Source of the DNA: Symsagittifera roscoffensis | Lineage: Eukaryota; Xenacoelomorpha; Acoela; Convolutidae | DNA: 64,000 bases | Assembly (NCBI RefSeq): GCF_963678635.1 | Contig: NC_087063.1 | Location: 11,004,386-11,068,385, forward strand | Reading direction: 5' to 3' | Part shown: positions 46,117 to 55,478 of the stretch, in pieces | Layout of the letters: each line of letters opens with the position of its first letter | Numbering within the stretch: position 1 is the stretch's first letter | Program-made: the position numbers and the translations under genes | Notes under the pieces: generated by a model | Told to the model about the DNA's origin: nothing | The model's database searches: none | The model's input: the letters and a program-made list of their open reading frames with translations, nothing else

Positions 46117-47610
46117 TCATTTCGCACTCTTCGCCTTGGAGGTGCCGTCTCCTGAAGTACTGGATACGGCAAACTGTCTCAACAGTTCTTCTTCATCATC
46201 GGAGCTATTCACGATCTCCTCCCAAGCCTTCAGCTGTTCATAGGATCGCATCCATTCCCTTTGCTCCTGCCTGATTGCTCCTCCCTCCAACCTTTTTGCC
46301 TGATTGGGTAGTGCCTTCACCCTTGATTCCCGGTTCAAACAAAAGGAGTTGTGCAGGCTCAGGCTCACGTTCTTCGCCAAGTCCTCCTCTAGTATCGATT
46401 CCCTCGCTTTGGTATTGTCTCTAGACTTTTTACCCACTCTTTTCCATCCTGTCGTGATCGCATTTCGATGGGTTAACAGGGGTCTCTTGAAAGCTTCCGG
46501 CCAATCTCGGCCTGGAACTGTCCATACTCCTTTTGATGCTTTCTCATGTGATCTTTCGTTGTCATGTATAACCAAGACGTCAGTGTCGCTCGAAACCATG
46601 GAAAGTACCTCAAGCGGCTCCATACGTGTCTGACTTCCGTTGGTATGGCGAATACTTTGCATGCAGTCTCAAACAACTCGAGTCTCCTGCTGTAGTCTAT
46701 CACATATATTGACTCAGCCGTTGGCGTCTTTGCTTCCCGATACTTCGTTATATTCTCCTCTATCCATCTCAGAGCCAGCATCGTACTCACTACTAAGAGC
46801 GTCACCTTCTGCCGGTGATCCGGTAATCCGATTGACCGAATTTCTTCCATATCCCACACCAGACAAAGGTTCTTGTGGTCTGGATACCACACCGTCTGTG
46901 CTAAACAGTGGCATGGGCATTCTCCATGGGTGATCTCAATGCTCCTGAGGTTACGCTCCCCCGAGGCTTCCAAGAGAGGCTCAAGCTCTATCATTTTTTC
47001 ATGCATCGTGTCGTTCTCTCCCATGTTTGGAGTGCCCCCCACAGGTTTTCCGATCACGTTTTGTCTCTCGTGATCGCTTGTGTTCTCACTTTCCAACTTC
47101 AAAAGCTCTTCTCCCCAGATTTCACTCAAGTCATCTCTCAACTCTTTCGGTACTGTCCCTCTGATTTTCCTCAACAACTTGTGCGAGTGACGCGATACCC
47201 GAGCCAACCTCACGCACTTGGGCACTGAGAAGGCCTTGTCCACCATCGCCATGTGCAGTGGGTAGTGGCTTCCGCACAAATTGGCCATCATTGACCCTAT
47301 CAGGGATTTTGCGTTCAATGGCAGGCCGTAAGCTTCGCTCATGGGAAACCTCGAGACCAACCTTCCAGCTCCGGATATGTTTTTGAGTCACCTGCAACAC
47401 TCCAGGCCATGATTCCACGCTCAACGCCGTCACTAAATGGTGTTCAGACTCTAGCCTCTCCAGAGAATGCAGACTACACATTCTCGAGAAGAATCCGAGA
47501 GCTGTCGCTATGTTCACCGTAGTTCTCGCGTAACACTCCGCCACTATTTGTACTTCACTTTTCTCCCTTTCCGTGATGTCTTCAAACCAAGTAACAGTAT
47601 CCTGACACAT
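46117..47610 (-). pseudogene. C-terminal part of the second polyprotein, copy B
   Basis: Three overlapping phases continue the 1,897-codon frame: 47131-47610 (TVTWFEDITEREKSEVQIVAE to SWKVGLE), 46473-47360 (FPMSEAYGLPLNAKSLIGSMM, ITHGECPCHCLAQTVWYPD, VTLLVVSTMLALRWIEENIT) and 46117-46662 (ARESILEEDLAKNVSLSLHN, a charged helix and DDEEELLRQ). I cannot assign a function. The hydrophobic run VTLLVVSTMLAL is short for a membrane anchor, and the conserved HGECPCHC suggests metal binding. Compared with A, a few codons are missing at the first phase change. Confidence 0.65.
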
Positions 47611-50600
47611 GATCGTTCATCGCAGGTGTGCTCTCCACTCCCACACGTAGAATCCAGACATATACCCGGCTCCATCTTCTTTGCTGACTCGAAATTGTTC
47701 GTCTTTTCGCCTGACTCCTTCATCTGAGGTAAGATCAGTTTGTGCACCACACTCAACTTTGCCAAATCTTCATCTTCCGTTGGAGCTAACCTCACCCGTT
47801 CGGTGGTCTCCTCGATCAGACTCGCGTGGGGATGTGGGCACCAGGAGGGTCTTAGTAACTTCCATACCACTCCCAAGTTCGTGATCAGCAAGCCATTGCC
47901 ATCACCCATGTTCACTTCAACCCTCTTGTTCGAGCGCGGTATGCTCACCACCTCCGGTGTTTTCTCAAGAATCAGGCCCAGGCTCGGCCTCTCTTTCTCC
48001 ACCGCGTCTATTTCCACTATTTTTTCTGTCCAAAACTTCAGCAGCTCCGCTACCTCGTGGTTCCTGTGAGCGCCTCCAGTTTCTGAGTCTAAGAAGGGGT
48101 TGTAGGCTATTCCCATCACTCCTGACACGTATTGGTATTCCCCCTTCTCGCTGAGTCTCGAGTACTGCTCTGACGAGGCCAGGTTACGGTGAACATCATG
48201 TTCTCCTTCGAACTTCTTGTTAAAAAACCTCCGCACCTCGTCTAGCTTTCTGTGGTTCTCTAGGGATAGTCTGGAACCATCTTCCTTTTCTATTCCAGTA
48301 CTCTGATACACGTTTAAGATGATCGTTGAGACTCTTTTTTCCACGGTTTTACTCCCGCTTTCTCTTTGGTGGCACGCCAAGATGGTGCTGTCAGACATCA
48401 TTGACATTATCCATCTCAAGAAACATGTGGCATCCTTCCTCCTAGCCAGGCTCAAGCCTGAATTATCCCTGGCCACGTGTTGCATCAGTGCTTGATACAC
48501 ATCTAGCTTCTTGCTTCCCAACTTCAGCCTGTCATATGAGGTCAATGTCTCCAACTCTATTCCCACCAGACTCCAGGTGAACATCAATTGTCCTGCGGTT
48601 CTAACGAAGGGATTCGCCATCAATGGCGGTGCTGATGAGGATGTCCTCATTGCCTCTTCGAAATGATCCTTCAACAAGTTCTGCCAGGACCTCTTCAGCT
48701 GATTCGCCAATTCTATCTTGTTAACCTCAGCCTTTTGCTGGGTGGCCCAATTGCGTCGTTTGCGAGCCACTCCACTGTCCAACTTCTTCAAGCAGTCTTC
48801 CATTTCCTTCAATGTCTCGAGGGCCACCCACCATGTCCGGGAGGTGTTCCTCGTTTTGTTCCTCTCCAGTGGATCACTCGTCACTTGCTTCCCCGTGGCC
48901 TGGTGTGCCTTCGAGACCCATTCCTTGCCGACATCCACTTCCCATGTCTGCCCGTTCGTTGAACCTCTCTTCACGTTTACCTTCTGGGGCTTGAAGTCTT
49001 CCTCCGATGTCGAACTGGTGGGAGCCTCTATTTCCCTCTCTACTTCGAGTGGTCTTCTGAGCTCCGTGTTGCTCTTGTATGCCGCCGTCTTGCATCGAGC
49101 CAAAACCATGGGTGCCGTCTCTCTCAAGTTTCCTTCCGAGACAGCATCCACTGATTTCGTACCCAATCCCTCCACTTCTCTCTTCCTCTTGCGAGTTTTC
49201 ACATCTCTGCTTGAGGGTGTTGTGGTTATCATCACTGATTCGACCTCTCTGTCTACCTCCAACCCTTCCAACTCTTGCCTCCCCCCTGCTCGAGCCTTAA
49301 GGATATTAGTACTTTTAATCATATTACTAGTCCCAACCTTATCCCCTTTTGTATCATCAACTATTTTATCTACAGTTTTTTGTTTCAGAGTAGAGCTGTC
49401 TTCACATTTTTCTTCTCTAGTCTTCGATCGTGAATTCCTCAGCTCTATCAGCTTGTTCAGCAGCTCTTTTCTCGCCTTCTCATCCAGGCCCGTTCCTATC
49501 AGAAGCGGTTCTCCAAACTTCACAACTGTGTCCCACAGTTCCTCCTTGAATTTGTCCAGCGTCGTCTCGCTGCCCACTTCTTGATTGAATTCCTTCAAGA
49601 ACTCCTGCCAAGCATCGTCCTTCAGAGACCCCAGGAACATGTCCCTATTTCCTTCGAAAGTATTATTTTCCCTTTCCTCCGAGCTCAAGCGTATCATCCC
49701 CATATTGGAGGTCTCGCTTGCCAATGGCAACTCCAGATTCTTCCGGGGGGACGGGGTCAGCGGTGGAGTGGCAGTATCTGCCCAATTCTCCTCGCTCAAG
49801 TCTTTCAACAGCTCTTGAGTGGTGAGCTCCTCCCCTGATGGTCTTGGTTCAGGCGTATTCCCCACTTCCATGTCCTCACCGGCTTCGCTGAGAGTTTCAT
49901 CCATACTCTCTTCTTCTGACTCATTTCTTCTTCTCTCGAGAATTCTTTTGAACCGGTCCTCCACGGGTCCACTCCTCTTGTCTATAGGTGTATCCACTGA
50001 CAGTGGTGATGGTGTCGCCGGATCCAATCTCTTGTATTCCGTCAGGGCCACGTACAGTTGACCTGCAGCATCCAGTTCTTTTCCCTCCTGTCTCATTTCC
50101 ACCTGTTCTAAGCCATAGGGTGCCCTATACTTTCTTGTTGCAAATTTCATATCGTCCACCAACGCGACATGCCCCTCCATTATGATCATCCTGCCATCAT
50201 CCCATATTGGTAGCATATTCTCAAGTCCCTCCTGCTCAAGAGCTCTCAAGACCTTTCGCACCTCATATCCAGGGGGCTGCGAGCCTCTCATCTTTTTTGC
50301 TTGCGTCGTCCACGAATTTATTTTCGCCTCGCTAGTGTGGAAGTAAACCGCCGCCGTATAGCCGACGAACAGGGGGTCCCAGCCATCAGTGAAGTACTTC
50401 TGCATTTCTTCCGTAGTCATCTTCGCCATTATGGATGGAACTACCAAGGGGCTGTTCATTCCCAAGGTCATCCTCCTAACTATAGGGAACTCAGGCATGG
50501 TGGCCGGCAGGATTTCTTTCTCCATTATGGCCTCCAGCTCCCTCTTAACCAGTGCAAAGCTTTCCTCCCAAGCGGGAATCCTCAAGATCTCTCTTCCGTC

Positions 50601-53237
50601 TGCTGTCAGTGGGTTCAAGTTCCAGAACTTGGGATATGTCTCGATGGGGCCCTCGCGTTTGCCTCCCATTCTACATTGCATCTGTCCCCTGAAGTTGCAC
50701 ACTATCAACTCGGCATCTTTCACTTTTCCAAAGAGTACCGTATTGCTCATTTGTGCCCTGAGCAGCTCCTGCTGACACCAATTGAGCGCCGTCCCATCCA
50801 GTACGCTGACAAGACTCAAGTGCGTTACAGAGTAACGATACGTTGTTACCAGGGGATCTGGGAATGCGTACGTTACTGCTGGACCGTAAATGCAGGTTAC
50901 CACCTCCTCTAGACCCCGGATTATCCCCATCGGGTCCGACCTCATTGCCAGGCACAGGTCCGTCAACAGAGGCATCCCTCCATTCATCTTCTTCCATTCT
51001 TCTCTCGATTTTGGGTTCTTCTCTTCACCCGTCATGTGCCGATTCTGCATCATGAGGTATTGCACTAACAACGTCTTCAGCCCCGCGGCACACTTGTAGG
51101 AGTAGGTTTCGATACTCGAGTGGACTTTCCCCATTGACAGGGGCTCCCCATATTCCATCAATCGATGAAACGACACCAATTCCCCATGGGTCAAGAGTAC
51201 TAGTGCCAGATACCCATCAACCCGAAGTGTCTCTACTCCTCGACTAAACATGTACGCTGGGCCCATTTTGAACAAATATCTGGGGTAGACCAGATATAAA
51301 GCCAAGAGCAGGCTGATGGGCATGCCCAGTATCTCCTGCACGAAGGCTCCAAAGATAGTCGCTGTGGTGCCGTACATTCCTGCCATGAATTCTTTCCCCC
51401 AGCAGGGACTCAAGAACTTAAGAATCTCATGATCCCTTCTAGTCCTCAGCTCACCCTCGGCGTGCTCTCTCCAGAACCCTCCAATCGTCACTTCATTGGC
51501 GGCCGAGACAAATCTAGCCACCGTCATCTCTCTTCCTTCGGCCAACTCCAGTTGTTTCTCCAGAAAACTCCAGACTTGTTTCACGAGGGGTGGTGCTTCC
51601 TCCCTCGTCTTATTCGTGGCGTTCTCCAGCCTTGGTGTCAAAAAGGGCCACCAGCCATTCTCTTGCGTCAGGCGATATTTCATCGACTCTAATTGCTTCT
51701 CCGTGTCGGCCACATTTTTTCTCTCGTTGCACGGACCTCTAGACTTGCCGGTGGAATTCGTGATCTTCACCTCCATGCTCCGAAACCACAAGCTGTCCGT
51801 CAATTGGCTTATCGCCGGGTGATCGTCCCCGATGACTGGGCTGAACTTAAGTTGTCTGGCAAAGTTCGATATCTCTAGCAAGAGCACCTCGTCCAATACG
51901 ATCAGGATGTCGGCTAATCCATAAAAGCCCCTCAGTGCATGAGATATGTCCGCCCATGCCGCTGCCAATTCTGACTTGCGGAGCCTCAGGTTCGATGGCT
52001 CCAATTCCCGATTGGGGGCTGCCATTAGAATCCGCCATTCGTTTCCCTCTGCTATTAGGATCAAGACCGCGTACACGAATTGTAGGGCGGGTGGCATATT
52101 CGCGTATCCAGGGGATGTGGTGAACACCACCTTCGTCTTGGATCCAAATCTCGAGACAACCTTCTCTTGCACTTCATTCATTGCTGCAAACAACGTCTGA
52201 ATGGCTTCCCATATCTTCCTCGATGTCGGTTCATTGCCCTTCAGCTGCTCAAGAAGTCCCGTCGCGTGCAGATGGTCATTCATTCCTGCAATCAATAGCA
52301 GCTCAGGCTCACAGGGCATCTCTGACTTTATTGCCACCACTAGAGTTAACATCTGGTTTAGTTCAGCTCCTGGCAAAAAGTATATCAGAGTCTCCGGCCA
52401 GAACAACTTAGGAGACGTCCCTTCGAAGTCTGATCCCGCCACAATGACTACCCTCGCAGCAGCTGGATCTGCTCTATCGTAAACTGCCAAGGTTTTGGCC
52501 AGCTGGGTGCTCCCAGAGGGCTTCCCGTACCTGGGATCTTCCGCCAATTTCGAGCCTTCGTAAGGGGCATCTGGCAATTCCATTCCCTCCGGATTCAGCA
52601 GCTTGTCCACCACTTTCAACTGTGCCGGGGTCGCCAACCTGATGCTGGCGATGCTCGTTCGGTGTTTGGGGGGTTCTGCTATGAGTCCAGGACTCCCCAG
52701 CAGCTTGAGAGGTCTGTAGTTGATGGGTCCCATGATCGCTTTTGTGGGAATTCCGGTCAGGTCCGCGGTCTCCATCAGTTTTGTTCTCGAGAAGTGCGCC
52801 TCATGAGCTTTCAACCAGTCCACGTAATGATGTCTGTTTAAGTCTTCGTGCGACACTCGTTCAGTACCCAGAGTCTCCGCCAATTCCCGCCTGCATTCCA
52901 AACCCTCCAGGTCCAGTCCTTTCACCTTCTCAGGATATCTCAAGCGGGCGGTCTCCATAGGCCTCTTTTCCCGCTTGCTCTCTGCCACTACCACTGAGGA
53001 TATCGCCGAGCCTGGAGGTGTTGATGACGTCACCTCCTCAGACTCCATCGGCGTGGCACTCTGCAATCTGGCCTGGTTGCTCCTCGAGCCGTCTCTAGTG
53101 TCGACCCTCGGTCCCAAGCGACCAGACAAGGCGCTTGAGGCAAGGAATCGTGGGTTCGCAGGTGGCCCTAATGTGAATTGGGATGTCTCTAGCAGATCCG
53201 CCTCTAGCGTGTTTATGTGTCCTTTGAAAGACGTCAT
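47544..53237 (-). CDS. Second polyprotein, central 1,897-codon segment, copy B
   Basis: Largest frame of the window. In order: linker after the SGNH domain; GIPTKAIMGPINYRPLK; a region (about residues 250-470) with VAGSDFEGTSPKLF, PGAELNQML and AGMNDHLHATG, spaced like blocks I-III of an SGNH fold; FTTSPGYANMPPALQFVYA; long mostly helical sequence with SGVETL-like and YLALVLLTHGELV segments; MGGKREGPIETYPKFWNLN; an acidic Ser/Pro-rich tract (ESMDETLSEAGEDMEVGNTP); Lys/Arg-rich KTRKRKREVEG, a possible nuclear signal; and a Cys-rich CLDSTCGSGEHTCDERSC near the end. Most of this is unassigned. Copies A and C are colinear, so purifying constraint in the past is likely. Confidence 0.75.
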   Translation of the reverse strand: MTSFKGHINTLEADLLETSQFTLGPPANPRFLASSALSGRLGPRVDTRDGSRSNQARLQSATPMESEEVTSSTPPGSAISSVVVAESKREKRPMETARLRYPEKVKGLDLEGLECRRELAETLGTERVSHEDLNRHHYVDWLKAHEAHFSRTKLMETADLTGIPTKAIMGPINYRPLKLLGSPGLIAEPPKHRTSIASIRLATPAQLKVVDKLLNPEGMELPDAPYEGSKLAEDPRYGKPSGSTQLAKTLAVYDRADPAAARVVIVAGSDFEGTSPKLFWPETLIYFLPGAELNQMLTLVVAIKSEMPCEPELLLIAGMNDHLHATGLLEQLKGNEPTSRKIWEAIQTLFAAMNEVQEKVVSRFGSKTKVVFTTSPGYANMPPALQFVYAVLILIAEGNEWRILMAAPNRELEPSNLRLRKSELAAAWADISHALRGFYGLADILIVLDEVLLLEISNFARQLKFSPVIGDDHPAISQLTDSLWFRSMEVKITNSTGKSRGPCNERKNVADTEKQLESMKYRLTQENGWWPFLTPRLENATNKTREEAPPLVKQVWSFLEKQLELAEGREMTVARFVSAANEVTIGGFWREHAEGELRTRRDHEILKFLSPCWGKEFMAGMYGTTATIFGAFVQEILGMPISLLLALYLVYPRYLFKMGPAYMFSRGVETLRVDGYLALVLLTHGELVSFHRLMEYGEPLSMGKVHSSIETYSYKCAAGLKTLLVQYLMMQNRHMTGEEKNPKSREEWKKMNGGMPLLTDLCLAMRSDPMGIIRGLEEVVTCIYGPAVTYAFPDPLVTTYRYSVTHLSLVSVLDGTALNWCQQELLRAQMSNTVLFGKVKDAELIVCNFRGQMQCRMGGKREGPIETYPKFWNLNPLTADGREILRIPAWEESFALVKRELEAIMEKEILPATMPEFPIVRRMTLGMNSPLVVPSIMAKMTTEEMQKYFTDGWDPLFVGYTAAVYFHTSEAKINSWTTQAKKMRGSQPPGYEVRKVLRALEQEGLENMLPIWDDGRMIIMEGHVALVDDMKFATRKYRAPYGLEQVEMRQEGKELDAAGQLYVALTEYKRLDPATPSPLSVDTPIDKRSGPVEDRFKRILERRRNESEEESMDETLSEAGEDMEVGNTPEPRPSGEELTTQELLKDLSEENWADTATPPLTPSPRKNLELPLASETSNMGMIRLSSEERENNTFEGNRDMFLGSLKDDAWQEFLKEFNQEVGSETTLDKFKEELWDTVVKFGEPLLIGTGLDEKARKELLNKLIELRNSRSKTREEKCEDSSTLKQKTVDKIVDDTKGDKVGTSNMIKSTNILKARAGGRQELEGLEVDREVESVMITTTPSSRDVKTRKRKREVEGLGTKSVDAVSEGNLRETAPMVLARCKTAAYKSNTELRRPLEVEREIEAPTSSTSEEDFKPQKVNVKRGSTNGQTWEVDVGKEWVSKAHQATGKQVTSDPLERNKTRNTSRTWWVALETLKEMEDCLKKLDSGVARKRRNWATQQKAEVNKIELANQLKRSWQNLLKDHFEEAMRTSSSAPPLMANPFVRTAGQLMFTWSLVGIELETLTSYDRLKLGSKKLDVYQALMQHVARDNSGLSLARRKDATCFLRWIMSMMSDSTILACHQRESGSKTVEKRVSTIILNVYQSTGIEKEDGSRLSLENHRKLDEVRRFFNKKFEGEHDVHRNLASSEQYSRLSEKGEYQYVSGVMGIAYNPFLDSETGGAHRNHEVAELLKFWTEKIVEIDAVEKERPSLGLILEKTPEVVSIPRSNKRVEVNMGDGNGLLITNLGVVWKLLRPSWCPHPHASLIEETTERVRLAPTEDEDLAKLSVVHKLILPQMKESGEKTNNFESAKKMEPGICLDSTCGSGEHTCDERSCVRILLLGLKTSRKGRKVKYK

Positions 53238-54957
53238 TCAGCCACTCTGCTCCCCTCGGTCTATCGAAATGGATTCCATCATTGGAGGTGTCCTCAGGGA
53301 ATCCCGCTTGCTCCATGCGCTCCGCCACGTCCAACAGTCCGACGGGGAGCACACTCTTCCGGTGGATTTCTCGGATCACCCTGTTTAGGTTCCGCACCTT
53401 CTCGTTCATCTCCAAGGCGTGCTGATCGAACATCATGTTGTAAGGGACAGTACATACTGTCAACAGGATGGGGTCCATCTGGATCCTCAGCTCCTCAAGA
53501 AGGCAGCTCATCTTGTCGTGCAGCCTCGTTATTTTCCTCGCTTCTCCCCTTGATACATCGTTAGTCCCGATCATCAGGGTCACCGTGTACACTTTAGTCA
53601 TCCCTAGCATCTCAAGCGTTGCCAACATCTGTGTCGTGGCAGCTCCAGCGAAACTCAAGATTCCTGTCTGCCAGTGCGACTGGATCCGGGTCAACACCCG
53701 CACCAGGATGTCCCCTATGATTAGGTGGACCGCACCTTCTGGCACACGGGGTGGCGCAAGATATTCCACCCAGGCTGCATCATGAAAGCAGTCCCTCCTG
53801 GCTTTCTGTTCCGCATTCCAATTCAGCCGATTGTGCCTGTGGTACCTCTTCTCTGTGTTTTTCTTATAACTCGAGATCACGACGCTCCTGACCGGTTGTT
53901 CCCTCCAAGTTGGGGGAAGCTCCGGTCTTGCCGAACTTTCACGACTTCTCTGCCGCAATTTCTCGCCCAGCTCCTTCAGACGCGATGAGCCGCCGCTCAC
54001 CTGACTGTCACTCGAGGTCGAGGTTGGGGTATATCCCGGCAGTACCACATCCATCAGTGGGCGTATGGGTTGCGTCTCTAGGCTACGCAAGGAGGACGTT
54101 GCTTCATTAGGTATCCAGACTTCCAATCCCTCACTCATGTGTTCTCGGGCCTCGCGGTCAAGGTTGAACCGTCCTCTTGCCCTGGGGGCTTCATCCACTT
54201 CCATGCGTGACTCTGGCCTCGAGCTGGTAACCACTCGCTCCTTTGGCCTGGCTCCCTTCTGTGCGTCAAGTTCGCGTTGTCGTTGTTCTATTCTCTCCAA
54301 CTCCGACTTCAGTTGTTCATAATTCGCGGCATTCTCCCGCACCCTTAGCTCCTGCTGGTGTTCAGCCTTTAGCATCTCAAGCAACCTCAGAGTCTGATCT
54401 CGCTCGTTGACCGCCTGGTCCCTTTCCAGCTGAACGTTCTCCCGATCCAGCTTTGCCTGATCCCGATCGAGGTTCGCCTTATTCCTTTCCTTCTGCGTCT
54501 TCTCGAGATCTTTCTTTAGAACACCAAGATCAGGATATGCCTCGGTCGTCTGTTGTGCTCGCGTCATCGATAGCACCTTACTCGAGCTCTGGCCTGTAGA
54601 TCTTGCTGTTGGCCTAGTTGGTAGTGGGAATTCCTCTGCGCCATATTCGGTATTGTTACTCAGGCCAGGATTCCTTGCCAAGTCAAAACCCCTTACTCCT
54701 CCATCCACATTCCAAGACAACCATCTGGTCTGTTCTTGGTTTGATATTCCCTCGGTGGTGTAGCCGACCATCAAGACAGCCTCCGTCGCAGACTCCCTGC
54801 ATTCACCCTGGTCTTCCAACTGGAGGATGGCATTCAGCATTACCGCCATTATCTCGTCTATTTGGGTATAATCCAGGTCCCTCAGGCGTCTGTACAGCTC
54901 ATCAAGAGTAGGCTTCTTCAGGGCCGCGGGCATGGATTTCCAGAATCTGTCTGCCAT
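53095..54957 (-). CDS. Second polyprotein, N-terminal segment with SGNH hydrolase, copy B
   Basis: 620 codons from ATG (MADRFWKSMPAALKKPTLDE), the start conserved in all copies. Residues about 145-240 form a strong coiled coil rich in ERDQ/DRDQ repeats. An SGNH-type hydrolase spans about 405-585: block I is GDIL at 415-418, where A and C have GDSL; GTND is at 464-467 and DGIHFDRPRG starts at 560. Replacement of the nucleophilic Ser by Ile should abolish esterase activity in this copy. A one-base shift near 53220 separates it from the next segment. No signal peptide is seen, so action inside the cell or particle is likely. Confidence 0.75.
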   Translation of the reverse strand: MADRFWKSMPAALKKPTLDELYRRLRDLDYTQIDEIMAVMLNAILQLEDQGECRESATEAVLMVGYTTEGISNQEQTRWLSWNVDGGVRGFDLARNPGLSNNTEYGAEEFPLPTRPTARSTGQSSSKVLSMTRAQQTTEAYPDLGVLKKDLEKTQKERNKANLDRDQAKLDRENVQLERDQAVNERDQTLRLLEMLKAEHQQELRVRENAANYEQLKSELERIEQRQRELDAQKGARPKERVVTSSRPESRMEVDEAPRARGRFNLDREAREHMSEGLEVWIPNEATSSLRSLETQPIRPLMDVVLPGYTPTSTSSDSQVSGGSSRLKELGEKLRQRSRESSARPELPPTWREQPVRSVVISSYKKNTEKRYHRHNRLNWNAEQKARRDCFHDAAWVEYLAPPRVPEGAVHLIIGDILVRVLTRIQSHWQTGILSFAGAATTQMLATLEMLGMTKVYTVTLMIGTNDVSRGEARKITRLHDKMSCLLEELRIQMDPILLTVCTVPYNMMFDQHALEMNEKVRNLNRVIREIHRKSVLPVGLLDVAERMEQAGFPEDTSNDGIHFDRPRGAEWLNDVFQRTHKHARGGSARDIPIHIRATCEPTIPCLKRLVWSLGTEGRH

Positions 54958-55478
54958 TCTTGTGACTTCGGGATGTATTCAAGTATGTATTAACCAGCTC
55001 AAGAATTACCTTACCGATTCAAGTATGTATTAACCAGCTCAAGAATTACCTTACCGACTCAAGTATTACCCAACTCAAGAATTCTCTAGAAATGTTCCCT
55101 TGCAAATACTTGCTGTAGGTGTCGATTATCGCGAGTTCAATCAAAATTTCTCTTTCTGTCTCTCGCTTGAGTATAGTTGGATTTTCAACTTTGTTTTTCA
55201 AACTTGATCTGAAAACAGTAACCACATTAAGACTTAACATGTCATGCTCCTAACCTAGAAACCCCCCTTTTACCAGTATGGTTAAAATCTTATCATTCTC
55301 ATTTCACTTAAAACTATTCAATTGGAATTTTCCTTAAAAGCATGCAGATTCATTTTATGTTTTAGCACCGTTAGTTCTTTTTAAAATTCAATTGTCATGC
55401 CAATCACGTCTTAAGATCCCTTTACCTGTGCCGCACCCCAGTACCTAACTCAAGACTCCTCCCTCACGCGTCCCCAAC
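54958..55478 (-). other. Spacer between the two polyproteins, copy B
   Basis: Non-coding. 54980-55065 has two copies of a 44-bp unit (TTCAAGTATGTATTAACCAG, CTCAAGAATTACCTTACCGA) next to the second-polyprotein ATG. The distal part is AT-rich and similar to the A and C spacers (GCATGCAGATTCATTTTATG near 55340). Promoter elements are not obvious. Confidence 0.6.

Noticed and set aside
31164-53564. Many plus-strand frames of 60-290 codons between 25.7 and 63.5 kb (for example 48718-49584)
   Set aside because: They are antisense shadows of the minus-strand pol and second-polyprotein frames, rich in Ser/Leu/Pro from complementary codons, without motifs of their own.
46117-54957. Second polyprotein as an envelope (env) gene
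   Set aside because: Its position downstream of pol suggests env, but there is no N-terminal signal peptide, no clear furin-like site and no long membrane anchor; coiled coil and SGNH motifs point elsewhere.
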